DNA from: Ehretia macrophylla
Taxonomy: Eukaryota; Streptophyta; Magnoliopsida; Boraginales; Ehretiaceae
Direction: 5' to 3'
Length of the DNA: 64,000 nt
Assembly: GCA_037974665.1 (NCBI GenBank)
Contig: CM075778.1
Coordinates: 25,610,001 to 25,674,000 of the forward strand
In this document: positions 46,665 to 59,168 of the stretch, one piece after another
Numbering within the stretch: position 1 is the stretch's first letter
Layout: each line of letters starts with the position of its first letter
Program-made: the position numbers and the translations under genes
The notes under the pieces: model-generated
The model's database searches: none
Told to the model about the DNA's origin: nothing
What the model saw: only the letters and a program-made list of their open reading frames with translations

Positions 46665-49176
46665 TGTAACACCTCGATCCCTCTCGAGATCGGAAGTTCT
46701 ATTAATCAATCTAATCACAACCCAATTCCAAACCCGGGCATATATTTTAGGGAAAACGGACAGAGTCTCCCCTGTTTCTAGGCAAAATGCAAACTTGCGA
46801 CAGCATATAAGTGGACCAGTACCGTGTTCAACCATTCACAATTCCTCAAGGCCATCCGAGCCTCGGTTCTCAACAATTAAACACAACAAGTATATATACA
46901 TTTCCAAGTACCCAAACTATTCTAGCTCTTTCCTTTAGACAATACAAACATGCATTGAATCCAGAACTTACTAACCTATACATAAAACTTAAATGACTTT
47001 TCTTTACACATTGATTATATACATCTCATGAAAGTAAAATCTTTACATCTTTGACAACTCAAGCCATATAGCACGCAAGGCATCTCTTCAAGCACGATCT
47101 ATCACATAAACACGAACTTTCCAGCTAACATGGTATTTCCTGAAATGTGGTGGTGAGGAATGAGTATACACAACACGTATACTCAGTGAGGGCGGAACAG
47201 ATATCGAGGTGGAGAGAAAGAAGATCGTGCAATGCAAATAAGACAGTTAAGCAATATAACCGACAAGTAAAGCAATCAATATAAACAACAATACAATAAA
47301 CAATTAATAAAAGCATTAACACAACCGTTCAAAGCTATACCATACTTTGGAGGCTATGGTTCACTCATACGAGCAATGTACCATTTCACGAGCGATACAT
47401 CAATCTCGAGTTTGATGTTGACAACGATGACAATAAGCGCGCAACTACCTTATAACTTCCACTGGGTGTACTCTGGATGTACCCCGACGCATCTACGACC
47501 CAAATCACCCAGGGCGGCATCCCTAGCGAGAATGGGAATAGGACACGGAGCTAGAGCAAACCAACCCTGGCAGCCCGAGACTGCCCAGAGAGGCCCATCA
47601 CTCACGCGCCTGACACTATGCAATGCAATACGAGATACAAGCAATAAACGAGCGATAGCACAAAAGTGCAGATTTGTATCAACATTCAATATATCAAGCA
47701 CATACAATCAATAATAGCAATCAATTAACTTTTCGAGCATGATTATCATTAATATCAACAAGATTATCAACTAAACAAGTAATTAGCAGTTCAAATAAGA
47801 AAAGCTACAAATAACACTATTCAATCTCTAACTTCCAAGGGCAATTACGAGCAAACGAGCTACGGGATTAAGAAACCGATTTCACTACCTTCACTTAGGC
47901 ACTACAAGGCACGTTCTTATGTCACGAAACTTCACTTTCCCAACCGAAGCCCGAAAGTCCACGTACTACATTTGAACTACAGCTATGTCAACCGGACACT
48001 CAATCAACGCCACAACAGCGCCAAAAGTGCTTCTATGCCCTCAATAGCAAAACCTCCAACTCAATTTGAGCACGGTCAACACTTTGTCAAACGGCCCCTT
48101 TACGTTTCTTTGTCTAATTTCCAATTTTAACAAAGGCCAGTCCATTTTTATTGTACATTTTATCTTTCTAGCATTAATGGCACTTGACCAAATCAAGAAA
48201 AAGCGATTCGGATAAAAAATCTGAAAATCTAGGGTTTTACTATTCAAAAACACTATTCATTGTTCTTCCCAAATTTCAATTTGTGTTTCTAGCAGTAAAA
48301 ATTGCTAAATAACTAACAAGCAATGCTCTACGATCCCTAAAGAGACAATTCCAAGCAATTTCAGGCATTATAACGCATTAAATATCAAATCTAAGAAATT
48401 GAATCAAAAATCAAATTCGAATAAAAATGCACAAAAACGTGAAAACCCTCACAAAGACTGAAGAGGAAGCCTTGCAAGAACCCTAGCCTCGATCCTCGTT
48501 CAATTCTACGCAAAATTGTGGAAGAAAAATGCAAAGCAAAATTTTCTTTTTTTCTTGTAGAAGTTTCGGCCATGGTGTTGATTTTTGCCTTGTTTTATTA
48601 TTATTATTTTTTTCTTTTCCTTTGTTTAAAAGATGACACAAAGGGGTAAAATGGTCAAAGGCTAAATGCTTGGTCAAAATCTAGTGAAAAATGGTCAAAT
48701 TGACCTACTTTGATGATATTTAATCTTCTCTAAGTTATAACAATGCAATTTTAATGAAATCCAACTAAAACTAGCTAAATTAAACTAGAAATACTATTCA
48801 CTAAGTCTGAGAAATATTTCTCTAACTTTCATTTTCTATGCGCTACGATCGAACGGTCAATAAACGATCGCTAATAAAATGATGAGCAATAATATAAAAC
48901 TATAATTTTTGAAAAGTAGAATAGTTTAAAACCTACTACGGCTCGGAGTTACTTTTCTAATTTTGTTGAAAATAAAGTAAATAAGTATAATAAAGCAAAA
49001 CCGAGTATTAAAAATAACCAAATTAGTTAATATTCATTTAAAATAATTAATGTAAGTATTACTGAAATATTTCTAAAAAGGAATATGAAATCAATGCAAA
49101 ATGAATAAACTAAGTTAAACAATCAATTAAATGCATCTAAATGTCATTAAATGTATGCCGGGTTCGGGTTATCACA
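46665..49176 (-). repeat. Left LTR (3' LTR in element orientation), 2512 bp
   Basis: Starts TGTAACACC and ends GGGTTATCACA on the plus strand. It carries about 20 extra bases near its right end relative to the other LTR. Confidence 0.9.
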
Positions 49177-50428
49177 TCTTTCCCCCCTTAAAACAATTGC
49201 GTCCTCGCAATTCTTCTTCCAATAGAACTCTGCATCCACTAAATCCAACTCTGACTAATCTTTATCGGTTGCTAAACAAGACACTGAATAAGAATACTCG
49301 TAGGAAAACCCAAATAGAAATCCCAACCAAGAATACCGAGAAAATACCAACTAAAGACTTAAGCAGGGATACTGTAGATATTATCAATACCATATATTAT
49401 TGACAAGAAGAATACCGTCCAGAAATCCGAATAAGAATCCCGCAATAAGAAATTGAACTTGAATATAGTAGATGACACCATATAGAAGTCAAATAAGACT
49501 CTCAAATACGAAACTTATTAAGGAATGCCAATAAGAAAGTACTAAATAAATGGCCACCAAAATTTTAGAGAAAGCCATTAAAGAATTCCAATCAGGGATG
49601 CCAGTAAAACACCAATAAAGATCGAGACATATGTATCATAGATAATACTATGTAGTAAGTCCAATTGAAAACCCAATAGCTAAGTCTACCAAGAAGTACC
49701 AACAAAAGTTTCCAAAGAATACCTAATAAGAAAACCAAAGAATGCTCCAGAGAACAACCAAATAGAACCCCAAAAGAAAGTTACTCTTTCACAACTGTTA
49801 AGCATATAGGAGGACCTTAGAGATTCGCCAATAACCGAGCTCCAAAAGCAAACACCAACTCCCAAATAAAGGCTAGTCAAATACTGCTCATTCCCGTCAA
49901 TCCACATAACCTGGAGGGCTTGCTACTAACCACTTCTCTTCAGGGAAAGGAAGAAGTCTTTCTTATCATTTCAATGGGACATGTATGAATGCCAAGATAT
50001 CACATTTATACATATATGCCTTAATCTATTATGCAAGCATGTTTGTAAAACAGTTTATAAAACAGTTTATTCAACAAAGTCACTCAAGCACGACAATCAA
50101 GTCAAGCATAACATAATCAATTCAAATCACAGCACAACCAATTCAAGACATTCCAATACACACATTACAAGCAATACTTCAAGCAAATAACAATTCACGA
50201 GGTCGATTCGATTCACGATGCCAACTCGATACACGAGTAGTCACTTCACTTCACGTAACACACCTTTAACACATATCACAGAACTATATCACATAGGTAC
50301 ACACATTCAAGTCAAGACACACAATCTCACATACGGGCACACACTTTCAAGAAACATTTAATAAGCACACATCCAAGGGTTACTACCCGACAGACTGAGG
50401 ACCATGTCCCGGCTTATGAGCTAAACAA
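49177..50428 (-). mobile_element. Non-coding interior of the gypsy element
   Basis: Starts (in element orientation) after the primer site and ends at a polypurine tract. It is rich in repeated 'aataagaa' and 'aagaatacc' phrases on the plus strand. No protein family is recognisable in any frame. Confidence 0.7.
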
Positions 50429-50440
50429 GCTCTGATACCA
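50429..50440 (-). other. Primer binding site of the non-coding gypsy element
   Basis: Reads TGGTATCAGAGC on the minus strand, complementary to the 3' end of initiator-methionine tRNA, two bases inside the LTR at 50443. Confidence 0.9.
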
Positions 50441-50442
50441 CT

Positions 50443-52934
50443 TGTAATACCCCGATCCCTCTCGAGATCGGAAGTTCTATTAATCAATCTAATCACAACC
50501 CAATTCCAAACCCGGGCATATATTTTAGGGAAAACGGACGGAGTCTCCCCTGTTTCTAGACAAAATGCAAACCTGCGACAACATATAAGTGGACTAGTAC
50601 CGTGTCCAACCATTCACAATTCCTCAAGGCCATCCGAGCCTCGGTTCTCAACAATTAAACACAACAAGTATATATACATTTCCAAGTACTCAGACTATTC
50701 TAGCTCTTTCCTTTAGACAATACAAACATGCATTGAATCCAGAACTTACTAACCTATACATAAAACTTAAATGACTTTTCTTTACACATTGATTATATGC
50801 ATCTCATGAAAGTAAAATCTTTACATCTTTGACAACTCAAGCCACATAGCACGCAAGGCATCTCTTCAAGCACGATCTATCACATAACCACGAACTTTCC
50901 AACTAACATGGTATTTCCTGAAATGTGGTGGTGAGGAGTGAGTATACATAACACGTATACTCAGTGAGGGCGGAACAGATATTGAGGTGGAGAGAAAGAA
51001 GATCGTGCAATGCAAATAAGACAGTTAAGCAATATAACCGACAAGTAAAGCAATCAATATAAACAACAATACAATAAACAATTAATAAAAGCATTAACAC
51101 AACCGTTCAAAGCTATACCACACTTTGGAGGCTATGGTTCACTCATACGAGCAATGTACCATTTCACGAGCGATACATCAATCTCGAGTTTGATGTTGAC
51201 AATGATGACAATAAGCGCGCAACTACCTTATAACTTCCACTGGGTGTACTCCGGATGTACCCCGACACATCTACGACTCAAATCACCCAGGGCAGCATCC
51301 GTAGCGAGAATGGGAATAGGATACGAAGCTAGAGCAAACCAAACTTGGCAGCCCGAGACTGCCCAGAGAGGCTCATCACTCATGCACCTGACACTATGCA
51401 ATGCAATACGAGATACAAGCAATAAACAAGCGATAGCACGAAAGTGCAGATTTGTATCAACATTCAATATATCAAGCACTTACAATCAATAATAGCAATC
51501 AATTAACTTTTCGAGCATGATTATCATTAATATCAATAAGATTATCAACTAAACAAGTAATTAGCAGTTCAAATAAGAAAAGCTACAAATAACACTATTC
51601 AATCTCTAACTTCCAAGGGCAATTACGAGCAAACGAGCTACGGGATTAAGAAACCGATTTCACTACTTTCACTTAGGCACTACAAGGCACGTTCCTATGT
51701 CACGAAACTTCACTTTCCCAACCGAAGCCCGAAAGTCCACCTACTGCGTTTGAACTATAGCTATGTCAACCGGACACTCAATCAACGCCACAACAGCGCC
51801 AAAAGTGCTTCCATGCCTTCAATAGCAAAACCCCCAACTCAATTCGAGCACGGTCAACACTTTGTCAAACGGCCCCTTTACGTTTCTTTGTCTAATTTCC
51901 AATTTTAACAAAGGCTAGTCCATTTTTATTGTACATTTTATCTTTCTAGCATTAATGGCACATAACCAAATCAAGAAAACGCGATTAGGATCAAAAATCC
52001 AAAAATCTAGGGTTTTACTATTCAAAAATACTATTCATTATTCTTCCCAAATTTCAATTTGTGTTTCTAGCCGTAAAAATTGCTAAATAACTAACAAGAA
52101 ATGCTCTACGATCCCTAAAGAGACAATTCCAAGCAATTTCAGGCATTATAACACATTAAATATCAAATCTAAGAAATTGAATCAAAAATCAAATTCGAAT
52201 AAAAATGCACAAAAATGTGAAAACCCTCACAGAGATTGAAGAGGAAGCCTTGCAAGAACCCTAGCCTCGATCCTTGTTCAATTCTATGCAAAATTGTGGA
52301 AGAAAAATGCAAAGCAAAATTTTCTTTTTTCTTGTTGAAGTTTCGGCCATGGTGCTGATTTTTGCCTTGTTTTATTATTTTTTATTTTTTTCTTTTCCTT
52401 TGTTTAAAAGATGACACAAAGGGGTAAAATGGTCAAAGGCTAAATGCTTGGTCAAAATCTAGTGAAAAATGGTCAAATTGACTTACTTTGATGATATTTA
52501 ATCTTATCTAAGTTATAACAATGCAATTTTAATGAAATCTAACTAAAACTAGCTAAATTAAACTTGAAATACTATTCACTAAGTCTAAGAAATATTTCTC
52601 TAACTTTCATTTTCTATGCGCTACGATCGAACTGTCAATAAACGATCGCTAATAAAATGATGAGCAATAATATAAAACTATAATTTTTGAAAAGTAGAAT
52701 AGTTTAAAACCTACTACGGCTCAAAGTTACTTTTCTAATTTTGTTGAAAATAAAGTAAATAAGTATAATAAAGCAAAACCGAGTATTAAAAATAACCAAA
52801 TTAGTTAATATTCATTTAAAATAATTAATGTAAGTATTACTGAAATATTTCTAAAAAGGAATATAAAATCAATGCAAAATGAATAAACTAAGTTAAACAA
52901 TCAATTAAATGCGTGCCGGGTTCAGGTTATCACA
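50443..52934 (-). repeat. Right LTR (5' LTR in element orientation), 2492 bp
   Basis: Starts TGTAATACC and ends AGGTTATCACA on the plus strand. It is collinear with 46665-49176 at an offset of about 3778. Confidence 0.9.
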
Positions 52935-53173
52935 GCGTGTGTGTGTGTGTATATATGTGTGGGTTTGTGTATATATATATTGATCGGTCCGTGTGTGCGT
53001 GTTTTTATATGTATATTGGTGTAGGTATTATGTGTTATGTGTTATTATATGAACCGGTGCATGTGGTGTTGTGTACGTAGTTGTGTGTATTATGTGTGTT
53101 GGCGGTGGTGTTGATGGTGTTGGTGGGGTGTTGAGTTTTGTATGTTGTGTGAACCGATATTTGTGGTATTATG

Positions 53174-55137
53174 TGTTGGTCTTAGGCCTAATGCATGATT
53201 TTGATGTTAACAAATATGGTTATTTGGTTATGTCAAGTGTGATTGATCAATTGTATTTATATTATTAAATTCACACTTGTGACTCATGTTGATAAATTGT
53301 ACACATTTGTTTGAGTCAAATATTGATTGGTGATAAAACTTGCATGGAAAAGACAACGATTTTGATCTAATGAAGAATTCAAGTATAAATGATTAGATTT
53401 ATCAAGTGTGCTTGTGCTAATATGTCTATATACACACTAGTTAGCTTATCTGCATTAAATGTATATATAATTATAAGTCAATTTGTACTTGACAGTTTTG
53501 GCTTGTGTGGATAATCTTGTAGTAATATTATTATGAGCCAAAATATCTTATAAGTGCTTGGTGTTTAAAGAGAAAGAGAATTTTGCATGAAAGAAGAGTT
53601 GCAAGATTGATAAAATGCAAATTATGTTGGTCATTGAGAAGAATCAAAGTTTGCATGACAAAGATCACCACAAGTATGAAGAAATCAAGTCTTGAAGATT
53701 TGAAGAAATGAATATCATATTTCAAGAGTCAAGATTTGAAGACATGAATATGAAATGGTGTAATAAGGATGGAGAGGTGGCAACATAAGGGGTAGTAGCT
53801 TAAAAATGTCGTTTGTCTTAGGTATGCATTTTTATGGTTCAAGCTCTTTGTAATCTTTCAAAAATGTATTTAAATATTTCCTAAAATTTTTTGAAAATAT
53901 TTCAAAAGTTTAATTGAGTTGGAAAAAAATCTTTTGAAGAAATGTTTTTAAAAGGTTCAAATGATTTATCTTCAAAAGATTGAATTTTTGGGTAAAAAAT
54001 GTGTTTTAAACTCTTGATTACAAAAATCGATTTTAATTTTTCCACAAGAGTTAGAAAATATTTTGAAGTGTTAAAAAGGTTGGAAACACTTTAAAAGTAG
54101 TGTTTTAAAAGTGCCTAAATGTTTTGCTTTCGAGAAAATTGATTTGGATTAGTTTCTGCAAAAAAATGTTGATTCGGTTGAATAGACCCGGTCGAGTAAC
54201 TCGACCAAATTTACTCTTCCGAATCCATGGCAGAGACTATTTTGTCGAGTCATTCGGATGAGTAACTCGACCGGATCCATTCGACCGGATGTGCAGCAGT
54301 TTAAAAAACTATCCATTATTTGAACATTGCAATGGTTTCTATAATTTCCAAATCAACCCATTTCATCAAACAACTCTTCCAAGACTCTTCCAACATATTT
54401 CTAACATCTCTAAGCTTCAAATTTCATATCTTTATCAAATCAAACCAAGCTTGAGCTTAAATTTGCAAATCTATTGAGCATTCTAGAGCTTTCAAGTATA
54501 TTATCTACTCATTGAGGAATTTTGATTGTTCTTCATTGTATTATCATTCAAATACTCAATTCTTTGTATTGAAAAAACTCTTGGGGCTCTAGAATAGGAT
54601 TGAGTGGATTTTTGTAAAAGAGAAGAGTGTGGGAAAATCCTTTGTAGATTCAAAGGGAAGAGTGAGTAGATTTGAAGTCTCACCTACATTTGAAGAGGCT
54701 TTGTTTGATCACTTGTGGACTCAAGAGATTGTTTAATAGGTTCTTAACTTCACCTACATTTGAAGAAGCTTGTGATTTTCTTGTGGACTCAAGAAAAGGT
54801 TGTAAATTTGGTTTGTGCTTCACCAACATTTGAAGAAGTATCACTAGTGGAATTTGTAGAAATTATAAGGGAAGAAAACATTAGGTGGTGGATGTAGATT
54901 AACGAACCACCTAAAAATCATTGTGTTTAATCTCTCTAACCCTACTCTCTTTAATTTTACATATATTGCATATCTTGTGTTTGATTTATTGCACAATCTC
55001 ACTATTATATGTATTACACACAAAGTGTTTGATAAATTGCCTAAGTGAATATTGTAGTTGAATTTCATAATTTTTAAAGTTGTGATTTGCCTCCATAAGC
55101 CTAATTCACCCCCCTCTTAGGCTCATTTAGACTAATA
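53174..55137 (+). mobile_element. Copia-type solo LTR (1964 bp), Sirevirus-like
   Basis: Begins TGTTGGTCTTAGGCC, ends with the block 'attcacccccctcttagg' plus about 20 bases, and is flanked by perfect TTATG duplications (53169-53173 and 55138-55142). No interior or second LTR exists, so it is a solo LTR left by recombination. The start phrase ('ttttgatgttaacaaa'), the 'cacccccctct' end block and palindromic GGTCGAGTAACTCGACC words (54190-54206 and variants up to 54285) are features seen in Sirevirus LTRs. Three 'acatttgaagaagct'-like units recur at 54680-54840. It interrupts the TG-rich tract of GDPDL copy B. Confidence 0.8.
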
Positions 55138-55939
55138 TTATGTACGTTATTATGTGTGTTAGTGGTTGTGTTGATGGTATTAGTGGGTATTTTTGGTGGT
55201 GTTGATAGTGTTGGTGGCTGTGATCCATGCCTAGCTTGTTATAGGGCTTGAGGACTTGATGACTTGAGCTATCCAAAGGTTTTAATATTGTTTCATTATT
55301 TTTAGCTAATATAATATAATTTAACCAAAGAATTGCACCATACTTAATTAAAGAGCCGTGTGTAGAGCGCACAAATTGATCAATCATATTCTTTGAGCTC
55401 AATTTTTGACATAATTCATTTTTCTCCTTTTATAACCATAAGGCTCAGGGGCCTTATCTCTTTATACTCACTCAGTTTAGTGGTTCTTCTCTTATATCAT
55501 TCAACCTACCTAGGTGAAAAACAAGGATTGTGTGTGACTGTTGTAGTTGTGGATGCCTTGATCAAAGCAAGTTACACTAACCAGACAATCAAGAAGGATT
55601 GGGTATGACAATGATTCAATCCATTGACAGCTTAGTTCTTGAGAAGCTTAAGAAAACTAGTTACGAGCTTGTATAAAAAGTTGATGAGGATGTTCGGAAT
55701 ATCTTGAACTCAACCATTTTGGAGACCAAAACCTTTGTCAGTTCCGTGGTTGTTAGCAAAAAGTCTGTGTTTCCTACCAATGAGGCATTTGTCACCGGAC
55801 TTACAAATGTGGTGCCAAAGCTTAAAGCTTTTGATCTCCTAGTCTATGTTCAACTTTTCAGTAATGAGTTTATATCTCAGGCATGAGACTTCTTTATTGA
55901 TGCTCATGTGGAGATAAACACATTATCCTCAGCAGGAAG

Positions 55940-58844
55940 TGTAACACCCCGATTCTCACGAAATCGGAGCCCCGATCCGAAACCCAAGGTCATGAAAAAC
56001 GAGGGAAAATAGACGGAGTTTTCCCTGTTTCTAGGCCTATCCACATACCTGCACTCAGAAGAAATAACCACAACAACAATACACAACTCTCATATACAAT
56101 CACAACTTCATAAAACATAACCTTCCCTAAGTCTCTAAGGCCATCTGAGCATTTCTATTTTGACAAAATAGAACATTCAAGCATGCATTTCTGTTGGTAA
56201 TGAAATCCTATGATTTTAATTATGATTATCATACCACTCTAATGGTCTCTATTTAATTTTCTTAGATGTTAAGCCATTCAACCAACCTCCATTTAAACCC
56301 ACACAAGCATGCAAGATAAACTAGACAATAAAATAAAGCTTTAAGTTATTACAAGTCCACTACTGTCTATCAAATCATACAAGACTTTAACTTTATATTA
56401 CATTCCTCTAAGAAGAAAAAACACAAATACATACAAGACCATAAGGTCTCAGAATAGATTACGAGCCACTGCTCAATTACTTTACATAAATTCACATATA
56501 ATACAACCAACTAGAGCTAACACCGACTCAAGAAGACTCCCGAGCCTTCTCCTTCTCAACCGTTGAAGGAACCGAACCTAAAATGGTTAGAAAGAGGGAG
56601 TGATCAACCAATGTTGCTCAGTGAGGGAAGGGAACAGGTATCCGAGGAGCTTTGAAAACCTTTCGTGCAATGCAAATAAGTCATAGAATCATTAGCAAGA
56701 CAATGACTAGATCAAATTAAATAAGCTAATAGCCATTTTAGAAACTATAACTAAGTAACAAACTATATACAAACAATAAAAGAATAATCATACAATCAAC
56801 TAACAACACAAATATATAACACTTAAGCAATAGTACAATTATATGTAACCCTCCAAGGACTTAGGGCCCAAGCGAGAATTACTTAATTAAAAGGATACAA
56901 GGCTGATCACGAGCACGAACCATGAACCACGATCTACGATCCACAAGCCACGAGCCATGAACTCAAATAGATGATAATAACGATATCGATAACAAGAAAT
57001 CCATAAGCCGACATCCCTATACACCAAACGGGGTGCTTCGGATATAACTCCCCGTTAATCCTACGACCCAACTCTTCTAGGGAGGCATCCCTAGCGAGAG
57101 AGGGAATAACTATCCACTGGCAAGCCTGATGTCGCCTAGTGGGTAGCCACCCTATCCGTGCTGAGTGGTTGCGCAACTACGATAATGATAACGATAGATG
57201 TGAGTTTTCACTCGATAATACCTATAATTCTAAGGAAAACCGATTCAATAGCCACACAAGGCAACATATACAAGACAATATAGGCAAGATAACCATATAA
57301 GCAAAATACAAGCATGTTCTAATAAAGTAACTATGCAACCCAATTTACAAACTTCACTAGACAGACAAATATACTATATAAATACATTTAAGACACTTAA
57401 CTAGTCAATTGTAAGCCATTTACTAACAACCTTTGCAACTTTCTAAAAACCAACCTCTCTAGTCCAATTATAAGCTCATACTAAATGAAGGCTACGCAAA
57501 CCACAATCCAATCGTTCCAATCTTCTAATGACACCTTATGACACCCCTATAAGCTATGAAATCTCATTTTTAACTATGTTTATCACAAAAGCCCCGAAAG
57601 CCCCATGGTCACTTTGAACTACAACTACCCAAACCACCCTTCTAATCAATGTCATAATTACATTTTAAGCATTACCTAACATAATAAACACTAACTATGG
57701 TATTCAACCCCACCTGAACAACCAATTTACGCAAAGCCCCTTTTGTAACCATGATAATTTAACTAGTTAATTCAAGTTTATTCAAATTATATCCATTCTA
57801 ATCACTAACCTAGGTTCAATAGCTCCTATGACATCCTTAGATAGCATAGAATCAAGATCGTAATCAAAATTTAACAAAAACCCTAGAATTCTACTATTCA
57901 TTATCTTCTCCAAAGCACCCTTTGCAACAATTCATTAACTAAGCCATTTAACTACACAAAACAAATCTAATTAACATGTAAACACTTTATTAAACAATAA
58001 TCAAGCATTTTATAAGCTTATAACAACAAATCTAGAAATTTAAAAACTTAACATAAACATTGAAAATGCAAATATATGCAAAATCCCTCACCAACACAAG
58101 ATGAACAAGTTAGGTAGAAGGTGCAGATGGCTCAAGACCCTTGAATTCAAGCTTGGAATGGAGGAAAATAGTGAAAGCTAGCAAAAATTTTCTTCTCTTT
58201 GCTCCTATGGAGCTCATGGGTTTGGGGTGAGGGCGGGGGGAGGTTTCTTGCTTTTTATTTTGTTTTTGTGTATATTATATGTATATAAATGTGTATATAT
58301 GTTTATTGTATTAATGAGTTGGGTTGGGCTTGGGCTTGGGCTTTGCATAAGAAAAATGTTACATAAGTTGTATAAATATAGCCCAAACAAAAGCTAGTCC
58401 AAAAATGCACTATGTTTTTACTATTCATAAGGTACATAAAATAATTTTTTCACCCGCCTTCCCGAAGTGCTTTGCAATTAAAAATTATGAACGTATACCC
58501 AAAAACAAGTGTATATTAAGGAACGAATACGAAATTTACAAAATAAAATACTTTAATTTTTACCCCGGGCTCATGGCTCGTTTTAAAAATATAAAAATAA
58601 GTCTATCAGATATTAGGAATAATATTGTAAAATAAAAATGACAAAATAATAGGTAAAATATTTTTATTTGAATTTAATAAATACTAATGTCCCTTTAAAG
58701 AAAATAAGAAAAGTAGAAGAAAATAAAACTACTATATAAATCTAAATGTTAAAATAAACACATATAGACATGTAATACTTAAACCGATACAAATTTATAT
58801 GCAATTAAGTATGATGTGCTACATGCTGGGTCCCGGTCGTCATA
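55940..58844 (-). mobile_element. Ty3/gypsy solo LTR (2905 bp) inside the GDPDL copy B exon
   Basis: Starts TGTAACACCCCGATT on the plus strand and ends near CGGTCGTCATA. Flanks GGAAG and GGCAA are an imperfect 5-bp duplication. The coding-like GDPDL sequence resumes directly afterward, so one LTR stands alone. Blocks such as 'gggaggcatccctagcgaga' are shared with the LTRs at 46665-52934, so it is a relative in the same orientation but a different family and probably older. Confidence 0.75.
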
Positions 58845-58905
58845 GGCAACATCAATGGAGTTGTAACAGATATTTCCACAACAACGAATAAGTATAGAAG
58901 TAAGT

Positions 58906-59168
58906 TTGTTGATAATTATTTTGCCACTTCGAATAAAAATTCTTTAGTATCTATAAGTAAAGTTTTATCCATATACTTTGATTTGTATAAGATTGTTATG
59001 GCCCTTAAGATATTAAATTCGAGTGTTTTTTATGCTTTCTAATCATTGTACTAGGTTGTTGCTTAGTCTTCTCATCAAATTATTGACAATTGAATTCATT
59101 TGTTTTTATAAACTAGAGATAATAATTTGTCCAATAAAAAAATTCATTTACATAACAGACATGCTAAC
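58906..59168. other. AT-rich remnant, probably decayed intron of GDPDL copy B
   Basis: Follows the GTAAGT donor of copy B and runs to the next LTR. No coding similarity. Confidence 0.4.

Larger units (their letters stand above)
46665..52934 (-). mobile_element. Two-LTR non-coding Ty3/gypsy element (LARD-like), 6.27 kb
   Basis: Two long direct repeats (46665-49176 and 50443-52934) flank only 1266 bases. The target duplication GCGTG is perfect at 46660-46664 and 52935-52939. On the minus strand the right LTR is followed after two bases by TGGTATCAGAGC (50440-50429), the initiator-Met tRNA primer site. A polypurine tract adjoins the left LTR (about 49193-49177). The interior has no gag or pol similarity, so the element must have moved with proteins from a relative. 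By eye the LTRs differ at about 2-3 percent of sites, suggesting an age near one million years under the usual plant LTR clock. Termini link it to the element at 1-5256. It is structurally whole but non-autonomous. Confidence 0.9.
46192..58905 (+). pseudogene. GDPDL: GDPDL/SHV3-like pseudogene fragment, copy B, split by three LTR insertions
   Basis: Pieces: 46192-46664, 52935-53173, 55138-55939 and 58845-58905. Coding-like sequence starts near 55525 (VVVDALIKASYTNQTIKK). It continues with MIQSIDSLVLEKLKKTSYEL, SVFPTNEAFVTGLTNVV, LLVYVQLFSNEFISQA and DAHVEINTLSSAG, and resumes right of the last LTR with INGVVTDIS. These are consecutive blocks of the C-terminal GDPD domain of SHV3/GDPDL proteins. 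A GTAAGT splice donor is still visible at about 58896-58901, where these genes have an intron. At least two in-frame stops (after YELV, and at the Trp of QAWDFF) and a frame change before MIQS show that it is dead. It reaches further 3' than copy A. Confidence 0.85.

Noticed and set aside
47125-47714. Repeated open frames in both long LTRs (also 50903-51492) as conserved proteins
   Set aside because: They are identical only because the LTRs are copies; composition is not coding-like and other LTRs lack them.
46671-58844. A direct-repeat array of CRISPR type from the repeated 'cccaaaccc' and 'gatcgg' phrases
   Set aside because: The repeats are LTRs and their internal phrases; there are no short regular repeats with unique spacers.
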